64,000 nt of DNA from Trueperaceae bacterium (GCA_002707365.1 PAMQ01000007.1:228735-292734); one strand, 5' to 3'; shown: positions 38,375-47,393, counted from the first letter of the stretch. The notes: generated from the letters alone by a model not told the origin. Program-made: numbers and translations.

Positions 38375-38530
38375 ATGATTTCTTTTCTTTTCACCCTTGT
38401 CTTACCTTTTGGTGGGGCTGTTTTATTGTTCACCCGTCCGTGGGGGTTAATAGAAACCTTTAGCATCTTATTAGGATTAGTCTTTGTATTCCCAATTGTT
38501 CTTGGTTGGAAGAAAACCCAAAGAACCTGA
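38375..38530 (+). CDS. Candidate 51-residue two-helix membrane protein
   Basis: A 52-codon frame from the ATG at 38375 encodes a very hydrophobic peptide. The first membrane segment is MISFLFTLVLPFGGAVLLF, then TRPWG. The second segment is IETFSILLGLVFVFPIVLGW, with a basic tail KKTQRT. The hairpin layout with positive tail is what small membrane proteins look like. It is the only protein-like frame in the AT-rich gap 38159-38657. There is no close ribosome-binding site, and nothing else is recognisable in the gap. It may be an orphan gene or a chance frame in AT-rich DNA. Confidence 0.35.
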   Translation: MISFLFTLVLPFGGAVLLFTRPWGLIETFSILLGLVFVFPIVLGWKKTQRT

Positions 38531-38657
38531 GTCTTAGGCAGGATATCTATTGCTTTGGTTAATAGGTACTTTACTATTTTCCTCTTATCAAACATCTCTT
38601 GCTTTCTACCTACCTTAGGTCGGTGCAACATGAAAGTACCGATACGAAACTACAACC

Positions 38658-39536
38658 TTGCATTATCTATTCAATATTTCGTGTAGGCCTCACCTTCCTA
38701 AGGTCAACATACGGATATACTACGTTATCGATCTACATCCTCACCCTAAAACACGTCGTCTAACCGAGATTGAGAATCGACAATTCACAGAACTCGGCTA
38801 TGTATCAGGCCTACCAATCTTCAACCAACTGTCAGTAAGAAAAATAGAACAAAGTTTTTGGGCTATGCGCGAAGCTCTTCCTCCTGGACTTGATTTCAAT
38901 AGTGTCAATTGTTGGCACAAAGCTAATCGCTGGGTATATGACCTGACCTTGACTCCTGCTCTCCTTAATTATGTTGAAGACCTACTTGGGCCACATTTCT
39001 TTCTATGGGGTGCCCAATTTTTCTGCAAATTCCCTAACGATGGCACGGTAGTGCCTTGGCACCAGGATGCCCAATATTGGCCTCTGTCGCCCCGAAAAGC
39101 TGTTAGTGTTTGGATTGCAATCTTTGATACCAACCTATCGAACGCTGCTATGCAGGTGGTACCTGGTAGTCATCACCATGGTGCTGTGACCCACCGTTCT
39201 GTAAATAATGAATCATACGTGCTTAAGGAAGAGATTAATCCTGATTCAATCCATCTTGATGAGGTTGTTACTTTCGAACTCAAAGCGGGTGAAATGTCTC
39301 TACATGACGATGGTTTGATTCACGGGTCCGGGCCCAATACATCTGACCGGGTTCGGGCTGGTTTAGCACTACGGTTCAGTCCATCTGATGTTGTGTGTGA
39401 TATGTCGGTGTGGCCAACGTTTGAAGCATATCCGGTAAGGGGTAAGCAGGGGTTGAAAAACAACCCAATAGGAAAAATACCAACAGAAAACGGAATTCCA
39501 ACTAAAATGTTTCCACATTCATCTGAATTTATCTGA
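38658..39536 (+). CDS. Phytanoyl-CoA dioxygenase (PhyH) family protein
   Basis: This is a 2-oxoglutarate/Fe(II)-dependent dioxygenase-like protein of up to 292 residues. The iron site is HQD (in VVPWHQDAQYW) and a distal His in LIHGSGPN. The 2-oxoglutarate arginine is in DRVRAGLALRF. PGSHHHGAV is also typical. Substrates in this family range from acyl-CoAs to small polar compounds. The N terminus is uncertain: after the in-frame stop at 38631 the only standard start is a TTG at 38658, before a non-conserved stretch. A TATACT box at 38716-38721 precedes the conserved part without a standard start codon. Confidence 0.8.
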   Translation: MHYLFNISCRPHLPKVNIRIYYVIDLHPHPKTRRLTEIENRQFTELGYVSGLPIFNQLSVRKIEQSFWAMREALPPGLDFNSVNCWHKANRWVYDLTLTPALLNYVEDLLGPHFFLWGAQFFCKFPNDGTVVPWHQDAQYWPLSPRKAVSVWIAIFDTNLSNAAMQVVPGSHHHGAVTHRSVNNESYVLKEEINPDSIHLDEVVTFELKAGEMSLHDDGLIHGSGPNTSDRVRAGLALRFSPSDVVCDMSVWPTFEAYPVRGKQGLKNNPIGKIPTENGIPTKMFPHSSEFI

Positions 39537-39591
39537 ACAAGCTAAACCTAATTCTTCAATAAGTGGCTCTCGATTATATTGTCATCAAAGT

Positions 39592-39636
39592 TTTGTGCCG
39601 GTCCAATAAAAACCCTGGTACCGGCACAAATTTTTT
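39592..39636 (+). terminator. Intrinsic terminator after the PhyH-family gene
   Basis: An 11-bp stem (39592-39602 with 39620-39630, TTTGTGCCGGT and its complement) is followed by T6 at 39631-39636. It lies 56 nt after the dioxygenase stop codon and before the convergent binding-protein gene. Confidence 0.8.
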
Positions 39637-39656
39637 GTCATTAATTTATCAGGTGT

Positions 39657-40802
39657 TTAGGGTTCTTCTGACCATGGCCCAGCGACATTAGCAGCGGCCC
39701 ATTGTAAACCTAAGAGCTCACCAATAGTGGCGATTTGACCATCCTCATAAACCACATTTCCTTTGCGATCGGATAGAGGCCCAGTGAAAGGTTCATAATC
39801 GGGATCGAGCTTTGTCATTTGCTCGATGCGAGCAAAAACCAGATCATGAACAGATATTTCTCCGAATTCAGGATCATCTATCATGTGGGCATCAAGTCGG
39901 TCTTCATATACCGGGTTAATAACCATCCCTGGTGCAGCACCTGCTTCGACAGCATCCTCCCCGAGGCGCCAAAAATAGTCTAGATCAGCCAAGTTTTCGT
40001 TTGTATAAGTCCCATCTAAAACACCACTTAAGAAATCTATGTAGATGGCTTCCCAGTTAGCAATTTGACCGGAAACAACTGTGTCAGGCGAGAAATCTAG
40101 CATAGAAGCGTAATGGGTGTAACTGGGGAACCCTCGTTCACCTGCAGTTTGGATCACAGTGGGTGTATCTTCACTGAACGCAAAAACATCCGCCCCTTCA
40201 GCTATAAGAGCCTCAGTGGCCTCTTTAGCTCCTGCTGGATCAAACCAGTTGAATAACCATCGGACTTCAACCGTCGCGTCAGGGTTGATCTCACGCGCCC
40301 CAAGGGCAAAAGCATTGATGTGCCGCTTAATTTCAGGAATCGGGAAAGCAGCAATATAACCAAGCTTATTAGACTCTGTTAAAGCCCCTGCTATCAGGCC
40401 GTTTAGGTAATAAACTTGGTAAAAGTCAGCAATGTAAGTCATCACGTTGGGTGCCCGCTGAATACCAGTTGCGTGTCCAAAGATCACATTTGGATACCGC
40501 TCTGCAGCAGCTAGTACGCCATCACCGTACCCGAAGCTCGTGGCAAAAATTACTTCAACGCCGTCGGCAACTAGCTGGTCAATGAATGGTTCGACATCGG
40601 CCTCTGAAACTGATTCGACGATCACGGTTTCAATTTCCGGAAGAGCCTCCATTGTTGCCAGACGACCGAGGTCATGAGCGTAGGTCCATCCAGCGTCTCC
40701 AACGGGACCGACATAGATGAAACCCACCTTAAGAGCATCCTGAGCCTGTGCAAACGTAAATACTAGGATCAAAAGACTTGCCATCAACCAACGTCTTTTC
40801 AT
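39657..40802 (-). CDS. BMP-family ABC transporter substrate-binding protein (nucleoside type)
   Basis: This 381-residue exported protein has signal peptide MKRRWLMASLLILVFTFAQA and the BMP/PnrA family opening LKVGFIYVGPVGDAGWTYAHDLGR. YPNVIFGHATG, KLGYIAAFPIPEIKRHINAFALGA and INPVYEDRL follow. PnrA/BmpA relatives bind purine nucleosides, matching the two permeases and double ATPase encoded upstream on the same strand. The ATG at 40802 is fixed by GGAGG (40808-40812) 5 nt away. The two genes between it and the permeases are unrelated to known importer parts. Confidence 0.88.
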   Translation of the reverse strand: MKRRWLMASLLILVFTFAQAQDALKVGFIYVGPVGDAGWTYAHDLGRLATMEALPEIETVIVESVSEADVEPFIDQLVADGVEVIFATSFGYGDGVLAAAERYPNVIFGHATGIQRAPNVMTYIADFYQVYYLNGLIAGALTESNKLGYIAAFPIPEIKRHINAFALGAREINPDATVEVRWLFNWFDPAGAKEATEALIAEGADVFAFSEDTPTVIQTAGERGFPSYTHYASMLDFSPDTVVSGQIANWEAIYIDFLSGVLDGTYTNENLADLDYFWRLGEDAVEAGAAPGMVINPVYEDRLDAHMIDDPEFGEISVHDLVFARIEQMTKLDPDYEPFTGPLSDRKGNVVYEDGQIATIGELLGLQWAAANVAGPWSEEP

Positions 40803-40914
40803 GTCCACCTCCATAGTGACTTTTTAGGCTTTATTATAACTCGTATAGATGCATCTAAAGTGCACTTAAGAAGTTTCGCTGAATTCGGTAACAAAAGGTC
40901 AAATTCGCTAAAGT

Positions 40915-40953
40915 AAGGACTGACCTTGAAACATAAATTAGGTGTCAGTCCTT
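40915..40953 (-). terminator. Hairpin at the end of the two-gene membrane module
   Basis: A 10-bp perfect stem (40915-40924 with 40944-40953, AAGGACTGAC and its complement) can extend with a 2-nt bulge. It overlaps the stop codon of the 239-residue protein gene. A weak ACTTT follows on the minus strand. It probably separates that gene from the binding-protein gene, at least partly. Confidence 0.4.
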
Positions 40954-41664
40954 GTGAACTCGAGCTAGATAAGACTCCTTCACCGATCTGTTCGATTTTT
41001 TCTTCACCACAATAATTGCCCAAGAAACTATAACTATAATGATAAAACACCCGAGTCCGAGGGTTAGAAAGAAATTCCTTTCCGAAAGATCATCTAACAA
41101 ACCAACTCTCGAGCTAGATCGCCGGCTCGTCCCTACTCCTTGCGGAGCGCCTTCACCTAACTTTTTATCTCCAGCTTCTTGTAATGCACGTGCTTCTTCT
41201 CTAGCCAGAAACTCTTTGTCAGAAGCGATATTGACCGTAATGCCCTCAACCACGTCATTCGGAAAAGAATCGACGTAAGACGCCTCAACCAAATACTGAA
41301 GGCCGTATCGTTTCCAATACTGATCAAGGTCGCTACTATTAGTGACGGTGAAAGTGTCTGGGTGGTTAATCGAGACTAAAGCACCTTCCTGCACAACAAG
41401 GGGAATTTTCCCAGCATAGCCAATCATTCCTTCGGACCAAGTTGAAGTTTTTTGTAGTCGCGCTCCATCAGAAATTGGGAAGCTAATAGTTACACCATTT
41501 GCGGGAACTGCATCAACTGATTGGTTCATGACATAAACATAAACGTTATATAGCCTACCTTCGGATGTATCCCCAGATTTGATAACACGTATGTAGTGGT
41601 TTAGACCTTGTGCACATGAGAATCCCGCAAAGAAGAAAATAAGGAAGAAAACTGTCTGCCTCAT
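40945..41664 (-). CDS. Exported protein with C-terminal membrane anchor, unknown function
   Basis: I do not recognise this 239-residue protein. It has a signal peptide (MRQTVFFLIFFFAGFSCAQG) and an extracellular domain of about 130 residues rich in beta-strand patterns (NVYVYVMNQSVDAVPANGVTISF). A charged helical stretch follows (EEARALQEAGDKKLGEG), then one transmembrane helix (about 202-224) and a basic tail (VKKKSNR). The layout is that of a type I membrane protein. It is translationally coupled to the preceding small membrane protein by a 4-bp overlap and sits between the nucleoside importer permeases and binding protein, with all genes on one strand. Confidence 0.7.
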   Translation of the reverse strand: MRQTVFFLIFFFAGFSCAQGLNHYIRVIKSGDTSEGRLYNVYVYVMNQSVDAVPANGVTISFPISDGARLQKTSTWSEGMIGYAGKIPLVVQEGALVSINHPDTFTVTNSSDLDQYWKRYGLQYLVEASYVDSFPNDVVEGITVNIASDKEFLAREEARALQEAGDKKLGEGAPQGVGTSRRSSSRVGLLDDLSERNFFLTLGLGCFIIIVIVSWAIIVVKKKSNRSVKESYLARVHKD

Positions 41665-41945
41665 TCTCCCTCCGTGGCCGAGAGGATAGTTCGAATTGTG
41701 TCGCCTAACTTCCGCAAACCAAATACAACTATGGCACTAACTACCAAACTAAGCAGTACAAAGGGAAGGCCCAGAGCTGATAATGCTTCTTCGACAGATC
41801 TTAGAAAGATGATGGTAATGAAAGCTACAAAGAACGACGGCCAGTAGATTTTTTTGAGCCACTGTGGCCGAACTTGATTCTTAACGGAAAACGAAATTTC
41901 CATCAAACCCCCAATAACCCCGAAACAAAGTACCATAGCAAACAA
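41661..41945 (-). CDS. Small membrane protein, unknown function
   Basis: This 94-residue protein has about three hydrophobic segments: an N-terminal one (MFAMVLCFGVIGGLMEISF), then WPSFFVAFITIIFL and LGLPFVLLSLVVSAIVVFGL. A charged C terminus follows. I do not recognise a family. The TTG at 41945 is favoured as start because a GGGGAA stretch lies 5 nt upstream. An ATG three codons later is possible. It overlaps the following exported-protein gene by 4 bp, so the two proteins probably work together. Confidence 0.65.
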   Translation of the reverse strand: MFAMVLCFGVIGGLMEISFSVKNQVRPQWLKKIYWPSFFVAFITIIFLRSVEEALSALGLPFVLLSLVVSAIVVFGLRKLGDTIRTILSATEGE

Positions 41946-42284
41946 AGTACTTCCCCCCCCCTCGATAAACCTGGAACTCCTCAGAGATAGCTAATCCATA
42001 CCTAATCTTGCACCACCTACTATCGATTGTTAGAACCTGTATGACAACCTAACAGGCTCTCCCAATTTTAGGTTACACCTGTTTTTTTCTTTAAGCATAT
42101 TTTACCAAAACCAATATTGACTTAGGCATGAAAAGAGATCGTGCCCAGTACAACTAACGCATTAACCTTAGGGCTGTTTCCCGTGGTGGAGAGCGCCAAG
42201 AAGCTGTTTAGAGTAACTGCCATAATTCCCAACTCCATCACAAATCTGCATCAAAGATTCGAACATAGTAGTGAAAAAATGACT
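41946..42284. other. Intergenic region downstream of the permease operon
   Basis: These 339 bp lie between the end of the second permease gene and the small membrane protein gene. A run of C8 at 41953-41960 is the complement of the G-rich ribosome-binding site of the latter. A weak CCTGT/ACAGG inverted repeat occurs near 42037-42056. No gene, riboswitch or strong terminator is visible. Confidence 0.35.
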
Positions 42285-43211
42285 TTAACGCTCTCCTCTT
42301 TTGTATGGAACCCCGAGAGCTTCAGGCGACCCAAAAGCTCGCCTCCCTTTACCCAGTGCCACAAGAGTGAGGGCAACAATTGTGAAGGTATATGGCATCA
42401 AGGTAAGTAACTCGGGGGGAAACATCTTCTGCAACAAAAACGAGAGGAAAAAGAAGGCTCCGAAGAAAAAGCTGGCTAGCACTGCTCTTAGGGGGTCCCA
42501 AAGAGCAAAAATGGTTATCGCAAGGGCAATCCAGCCCATGCCGTTGGTCATGCCTTCACCCCATGAAGGTCGGTAAGCTATAGAGAGATAACCACCACCG
42601 ATCCCAGCCATACAACCACCAAACACTACTGTAAAAAAACGTACTACTTTCACGTTAATACCCACAGCGTCGGCTGCGACCGGGGATTCGCCTACTGTGC
42701 GTAAAATTAAACCAGGACGAGTATAATAAAGGACAAACCACAAGAGACCAGCAGTTACTAAACCGACATATGTGAGAATGTATTGATCAGTAAAAAACGC
42801 TGGTCCGAGGATAGGCACTTCTGAAAGACCTGGCACAGTAACGAACTTCATTGGGGCCTGTAGTGGCTGCCCAACCCAAGTTCGACCAATTAGACCAGAC
42901 AACCCGAGGCCGAATATAGTAATTGCTAAGCCTGAAATGTATTGGTTGGCTCCTAGAATAATTGCAATGAAAGAGTGAATTAGGGCAGCTAACGCCCCGG
43001 TTACTGCTGCGAGAAGGAGTCCCAGGTAGGGTAATCCTGTGGCTTGAGAAACTATGAAGCCAATTACTGCCCCTAACACCATCATGCCCTCGACACCCAA
43101 ATTGACCACGCCGGACCGCTCAGCCATTATCTCTCCAAGAGCTGCCCATAACAGTGGGGTACTAAAAGCTAGAGCCCTAGCAAAAGTATAAGTAACCTGG
43201 TCTAATTCCAT
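42285..43211 (-). CDS. Nucleoside ABC transporter permease (second)
   Basis: This 308-residue permease of the branched-chain-type family (PF02653) has eight to ten hydrophobic segments. The conserved opening is LWAALGEIMAERSGVVNLGVEGMMVLGA, and the cytoplasmic loop VGESPVAADAVGINV is seen in BMP-linked guanosine and purine nucleoside importers. The partner permease gene ends 1 bp before its start, and the ATPase precedes that, so the three form an operon. Confidence 0.9.
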   Translation of the reverse strand: MELDQVTYTFARALAFSTPLLWAALGEIMAERSGVVNLGVEGMMVLGAVIGFIVSQATGLPYLGLLLAAVTGALAALIHSFIAIILGANQYISGLAITIFGLGLSGLIGRTWVGQPLQAPMKFVTVPGLSEVPILGPAFFTDQYILTYVGLVTAGLLWFVLYYTRPGLILRTVGESPVAADAVGINVKVVRFFTVVFGGCMAGIGGGYLSIAYRPSWGEGMTNGMGWIALAITIFALWDPLRAVLASFFFGAFFFLSFLLQKMFPPELLTLMPYTFTIVALTLVALGKGRRAFGSPEALGVPYKRGER

Positions 43212-43212
43212 C

Positions 43213-44328
43213 TCAAACGGTCCCGGTTTCCGACTCGGCCGTCTCTGGGTTCTTGAGACTAACTCTAGCGATCCGAAATCGCAGAAGCGGTTCGCTAGAA
43301 ATCATAAATAGTAGCACCAAACCATTGATAACTCCGGTAATTTGGAAGGGCAGTCCGAGCGCCACTTTCATAATGTCTCCACTAGCAAAAACCCAACCAA
43401 GAAATAACGCTGTAAAGACTGCAGCAACGGGGCTTCCTCTAGCTAACATCGCAACTATTATCGCAGTGTAGCCGAAACCTAGTGAAATGCTATTCGGTTC
43501 AACAAGACGGTGATGAATACCAGCTACCTCGCCAACACCAGCAAGTCCAGCAGCACCAGCAGACAGGGCAATCAACATTGTAGTGGTGAAAAGAACGTTT
43601 ACACCAGAATATTTAGCCGCAATTGGACTCTCTCCCAGCATACGAATTTCGAAACCAAGCTTTGTACGGGTGATGAGTACTGCTAACAACACAACCAGTA
43701 GCAAACCCAGAACTAATGTGGGCCAGTGAAGTCTAGTATTTCCTATTGTAGGTAGCCAAATAGAGCGGTGAAACATGTCGCTGTATGAGAAACCAACGAC
43801 ACTATCACCTTTCCAGGGTCCATTGATTAACCAGCGCACTATATACAGAGCGATATAGTTCATCATTAACGTAGTTATGATTTCATTAACACCTAAACGG
43901 ACTTTAAGGATAGCTGGTACTAACCCCCAAAGTGCCCCAGCTACAAAACCTGCCACGAACATAGCCGGGATTGCCACGAAAGGTGGCAGAGGAACGAAAA
44001 GTGCTATTCCACTAGCTCCGACAGCACCAGCAAGGATTTGTCCTTCAGCTCCGATGTTCCAGAATTGTGCACGAAAGGCTAAAACAAGACCTACTCCAGC
44101 AAATAATAGGGGAATGCTTTTCCGCACAACTTCACTAAGTCCTCGACTATTTAATAGTGTTCGTTCTACGATGGTCGAATAAGCAGCAAAGGGATTAACA
44201 CCGTAAATCCAAAATATAAAACCTGTGACAACAATAGCTGCGACAATGGCACCAAATGAGACAAGGAACACAAAGTATCCGGGTACCGCCTTTCGGGGCA
44301 CTAATTTGAATCCAAAACGCTCAAGCAC
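43213..44328 (-). CDS. Nucleoside ABC transporter permease (first)
   Basis: This 371-residue permease of the same PF02653 family has a longer N terminus. It carries GLVLAFRAQFWNIGAEGQILAGAVGA, the counterpart of the signature in the second permease. LGVNEIITTLMMNYIA and MLGESPIAAKYSGVNV are also present. It heterodimerises with the product of the next gene. Its start overlaps the end of the ATPase gene by 8 bp (44321-44328). Confidence 0.9.
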   Translation of the reverse strand: MLERFGFKLVPRKAVPGYFVFLVSFGAIVAAIVVTGFIFWIYGVNPFAAYSTIVERTLLNSRGLSEVVRKSIPLLFAGVGLVLAFRAQFWNIGAEGQILAGAVGASGIALFVPLPPFVAIPAMFVAGFVAGALWGLVPAILKVRLGVNEIITTLMMNYIALYIVRWLINGPWKGDSVVGFSYSDMFHRSIWLPTIGNTRLHWPTLVLGLLLVVLLAVLITRTKLGFEIRMLGESPIAAKYSGVNVLFTTTMLIALSAGAAGLAGVGEVAGIHHRLVEPNSISLGFGYTAIIVAMLARGSPVAAVFTALFLGWVFASGDIMKVALGLPFQITGVINGLVLLFMISSEPLLRFRIARVSLKNPETAESETGTV

Positions 44329-45895
44329 TGGTTGTCGGTCCTTGAATATCTTTAAATGACACGCCCGCCATCATCGCGCCAAGGGTTTGACTATCGACCT
44401 CTTGGGTGTCAACAGAGCCCATAACTGTTCCCTCAAAAAGCACCAAAATTCGATCGGAGATCTTGATTAGCTCATCCAAGTCCTCTGAAACAAGGAGTAC
44501 ACCCGCGCCACGAGCGCGTTGAGAAAGAAGCAACTCGTGCGTTAGGGCAGCGGCAGCCACATCAAGCCCATAGGTGGGGTGTGAGGCTACCAATAGTTTC
44601 GGATTTCCACTGAGCTCCCTAGCAAGAATTATTTTCTGTACATTTCCACCTGATAACTGACGAGACGGAGTGTCCTTAGAAGCGGTTGCGATTGAGTAGT
44701 GATCAATTGACTCAATCGCGAACTTGGTCACTTCTCGTTGGTCAATCATAGGCCCTTTCGCAAAGGGTTTATGTCTATACTGTCGCATAATCAGGTTCTC
44801 TGCCACCGACATGCTGGGCACGATTCCCATACGGTTGCGATCTTCCGGAATATGTGCAACTCCACCTTCAAAAAGCCCGCGCACTCCTCGTAGGGTAGAG
44901 TCCTCTCCATCAATGATGATTTGGCCACGGCTGGGATAGCGAAGACCAGTAAGCACCTCGGTAAGTTCACCTTGACCATTGCCAGCTACACCAGCCACCC
45001 CAAGGATCTCCCTACGTCGAAGTCGAAAGGATATGTTCTGCAGGGCATTGGTGCCGCGATCATTTTGGACCCAGACGCTCTTAAGCTCAAGTACTGAGCT
45101 TTTACTGGGTTCAATATCAGTACGTGTGGTCGGTTCAATCGTACGACCAATCATGAGTTTTGCTAATTCGGCGGGACTTGTGTCTTTGCTATTAAGGCAA
45201 CCTACAAGGTTGCCTTTCCGGAGCACAGAGACCGTATCAGCGATACGCATAACCTCATCAAGCTTATGGGAAATTAATATTACGGCCTTCCCCTCACTCG
45301 TCATCTTTCGAAGAACACCAAAAAGAGCATCAGATTCCTGGGGTGTTAAAACACTGGTAGGTTCATCAAGAATCAGGATCTCGGCTCCCTGGATCAAAAC
45401 TTTTAAAATTTCCACGCGTTGCTGTTCACCTGGCGATAGTTGCCATATACGTGCATTAGGGTCAACTTTTAGTCCATAATGCTCACCAAGTTGCCTAAGT
45501 TGTCCACGCAAGATCTTGGTTGGGAAAAACATCGGAGTCCCAGGCAACCCAAGGGCAATGTTCTCGACAACAGTATGACGCCGAGCAAGATGAAAATGCT
45601 GGGCCACCAGTCCGAGACCACGTTTAATCGCATCCTTAGGTGACCGCAGAACTATCTTCTTGCCTTTAAACTTAATCTCACCCTCGTCGGGTTGATAAAG
45701 CCCATAAAGAATGTTTATAAGGGTAGTCTTACCAGCCCCGTTTTCTCCTAGCAAGGAGTGAACCTCCCCGGCTCGGATCTCAAAATCTACACTGTTGTTA
45801 GCCTTGATTCCGGGGAAACTCTTAGTTATCCCCTTGACGCTTAACAACGCAGGTAAACTGTTATTTGAATCATGTTTGGGAGGCGTAGACGCCAC
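44321..45895 (-). CDS. Nucleoside ABC transporter ATPase, duplicated domains
   Basis: This 524-residue protein has two ABC domains, like the sugar and nucleoside import ATPases RbsA and NupO. In the first domain Walker A is GENGAGKTT, the signature LSPGEQQRVEI and Walker B EILILDEPTS. In the second domain Walker A is degenerate (GVAGNGQGE) and the signature is LSGGNVQKIIL, as is normal for this class. It is the first gene of the operon. It starts with GTG at 45895, 6 nt after TATTAT, so it is leaderless. Confidence 0.92.
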   Translation of the reverse strand: MASTPPKHDSNNSLPALLSVKGITKSFPGIKANNSVDFEIRAGEVHSLLGENGAGKTTLINILYGLYQPDEGEIKFKGKKIVLRSPKDAIKRGLGLVAQHFHLARRHTVVENIALGLPGTPMFFPTKILRGQLRQLGEHYGLKVDPNARIWQLSPGEQQRVEILKVLIQGAEILILDEPTSVLTPQESDALFGVLRKMTSEGKAVILISHKLDEVMRIADTVSVLRKGNLVGCLNSKDTSPAELAKLMIGRTIEPTTRTDIEPSKSSVLELKSVWVQNDRGTNALQNISFRLRRREILGVAGVAGNGQGELTEVLTGLRYPSRGQIIIDGEDSTLRGVRGLFEGGVAHIPEDRNRMGIVPSMSVAENLIMRQYRHKPFAKGPMIDQREVTKFAIESIDHYSIATASKDTPSRQLSGGNVQKIILARELSGNPKLLVASHPTYGLDVAAAALTHELLLSQRARGAGVLLVSEDLDELIKISDRILVLFEGTVMGSVDTQEVDSQTLGAMMAGVSFKDIQGPTTSA

Positions 45896-45901
45896 TCGCT
45901 A

Positions 45902-45931
45902 ATAATAGCAAGTAGCTCGAAATCAGTGCAA
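45902..45931 (-). promoter_or_regulatory. Leaderless promoter of the nucleoside importer operon
   Basis: On the minus strand TTGCAC (45931-45926), an 18-bp spacer and TATTAT (45907-45902) form a promoter whose predicted start falls at the GTG at 45895. Confidence 0.5.
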
Positions 45932-46125
45932 CCAAACGTGATAGTACCTGGCCGAGTATTAAGCCTAATCTAGTGCAATATTCAGAACTACCAGCGCTGG
46001 TATAATGTGAAATGTGCCTGAACGGGACGAACATGGATTTCCAATAACGCGCACTATACGTGATCCAGTTCTTGAGAATACTTGGTTTGCGATGGCACGT
46101 GCTACCGAAATTAGCGAATAAATTC

Positions 46126-46710
46126 TTACTTAGAAAGTGCTGATTTCCCAGTTTCAGTTGATTCGTAGTAGGGGTTCTCGCCAGCCTCATGATCCGTACC
46201 ATCGATAATATTTTTAATCTCAGGGACATGCTCGCGGAGTATTCTTTCTATACCGTGTTGTAGGGTAACGTCTGCTGAACCACAACCTTGACACCCGCCA
46301 CTCAGAGTCAAGTACGCAGTGTCACCATCGACGCGCTCAAGTCCTACGCTACCACCATGACCTGCCACACCAGGATTGATGTACTCATCAAGCACATCTT
46401 GAACTTTTTGGGAGAGCGGGTCATCCCAACTCGCGCTAGGACGGAAAACACGGAATCCTGATTGCATTTCACTCTCGACAAAATCAATTGTGGAACCCTC
46501 AAAACCATTGGCGCTTACCGGATCCATAAAGACCTGAAAGCCACCCGCATCAAAGACTTTATCTGTCTCCTGTCGATCACTCGGCCGAACCAACCAAAGT
46601 TTGTGGTCGAAGCTAGTACCAGCTAACCTTAAAGCTGTTACACCTTGGCTTTTTTGCATTTCGAGAAAGTGCAGAATCCGCTCCTTTGCGGTATCGGTGA
46701 AGTCAATCAT
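46126..46710 (-). CDS. nfuA: NfuA-like Fe-S cluster carrier
   Basis: This 194-residue two-domain protein has a degenerate A-type (IscA-like) domain lacking the three cysteines (about 1-95). The NifU-like domain carries the cluster-binding C-x2-C, Cys140 and Cys143 (SGGCQGCGSADV). NfuA proteins deliver 4Fe-4S clusters to targets such as lipoyl synthase and aconitase. Its ATG lies 2 nt after the stop of the Crp/Fnr-type gene, so the pair is co-expressed. That suggests redox or nutrient control of Fe-S supply. Confidence 0.85.
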   Translation of the reverse strand: MIDFTDTAKERILHFLEMQKSQGVTALRLAGTSFDHKLWLVRPSDRQETDKVFDAGGFQVFMDPVSANGFEGSTIDFVESEMQSGFRVFRPSASWDDPLSQKVQDVLDEYINPGVAGHGGSVGLERVDGDTAYLTLSGGCQGCGSADVTLQHGIERILREHVPEIKNIIDGTDHEAGENPYYESTETGKSALSK

Positions 46711-46712
46711 TA

Positions 46713-47393
46713 TCAAAGCACCTGCATAACATAATCATCAGTAGCGCGTTCAAGCCCCTCAAGATTTGCGACGTAGACCCCTCTTGTGCCACTCAAAACT
46801 CCTTCTGCTCTTAACTCACCCAGGATACGGGTAATGGTTACTCTACTACTTCCCGTAAGGTCTGCTAAATCCTCATGAGTCAGCGCCAGCGGTAACTTCA
46901 CCCCTTCGGCCTCGTTACTCGGCTTCCCAAAGCGCTTAGCCAATCGCAAAAGTGCACGAGTAACTCGCGCGCCAACTGGCATCTCTGCTTCATTAAGCAT
47001 CTCCCTCGCCCGACTTATTTGCCCCGCCATGCTTGTCATGATGTAATCGCGAAGCTTTCGATCGTTCATAGCTTGACTTGGATCGATTGGAGTAAGACAG
47101 GCCTCGTGCACTACCATCACGGTCTCAGGATGAGTTGCATTGCCCAAAGCAGCCAAGCCCAGGACATCACCTGGCCCATAAAGATCAGCTATCCGATCTC
47201 GACCAAGGCTTGTAGGCACTACGGCCTTAAGGACTCCGTAATTGACTATATAAAGGCTGTTAGCATTACGATCGGCTTCATACAGCACTCCATCAGACTC
47301 CAAGGTGCGCGTGGGCAAAGCCAAGGTATCTGGGACTATTTCAACGGCATTGCAATCTTTGTGCAGTGCGAGGGGATCGAGGGCATTTAGCAT
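46713..47393 (-). CDS. Crp/Fnr-family transcriptional regulator
   Basis: This 226-residue regulator has an N-terminal cyclic-nucleotide-binding-like barrel (LYIVNYGVLKAVVP, RIADLYGPGDVLGLAAL). The long dimer helix is near 125-150. The winged HTH reads LTHEDLADLTGSSRVTITRILGELRAEGVL. The only cysteines are isolated (near 14 and 108), so an Fnr-type cluster is unlikely. Conserved cAMP-binding residues are not clearly present either. AAAGGAGGG precedes the ATG. It is divergent from lexA and followed by nfuA. Confidence 0.87.
   Translation of the reverse strand: MLNALDPLALHKDCNAVEIVPDTLALPTRTLESDGVLYEADRNANSLYIVNYGVLKAVVPTSLGRDRIADLYGPGDVLGLAALGNATHPETVMVVHEACLTPIDPSQAMNDRKLRDYIMTSMAGQISRAREMLNEAEMPVGARVTRALLRLAKRFGKPSNEAEGVKLPLALTHEDLADLTGSSRVTITRILGELRAEGVLSGTRGVYVANLEGLERATDDYVMQVL

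Noticed and set aside
42141..42410. An 89-codon plus-strand frame near the permease gene end
   Set aside because: Mostly antisense to the conserved permease and without a start signal.
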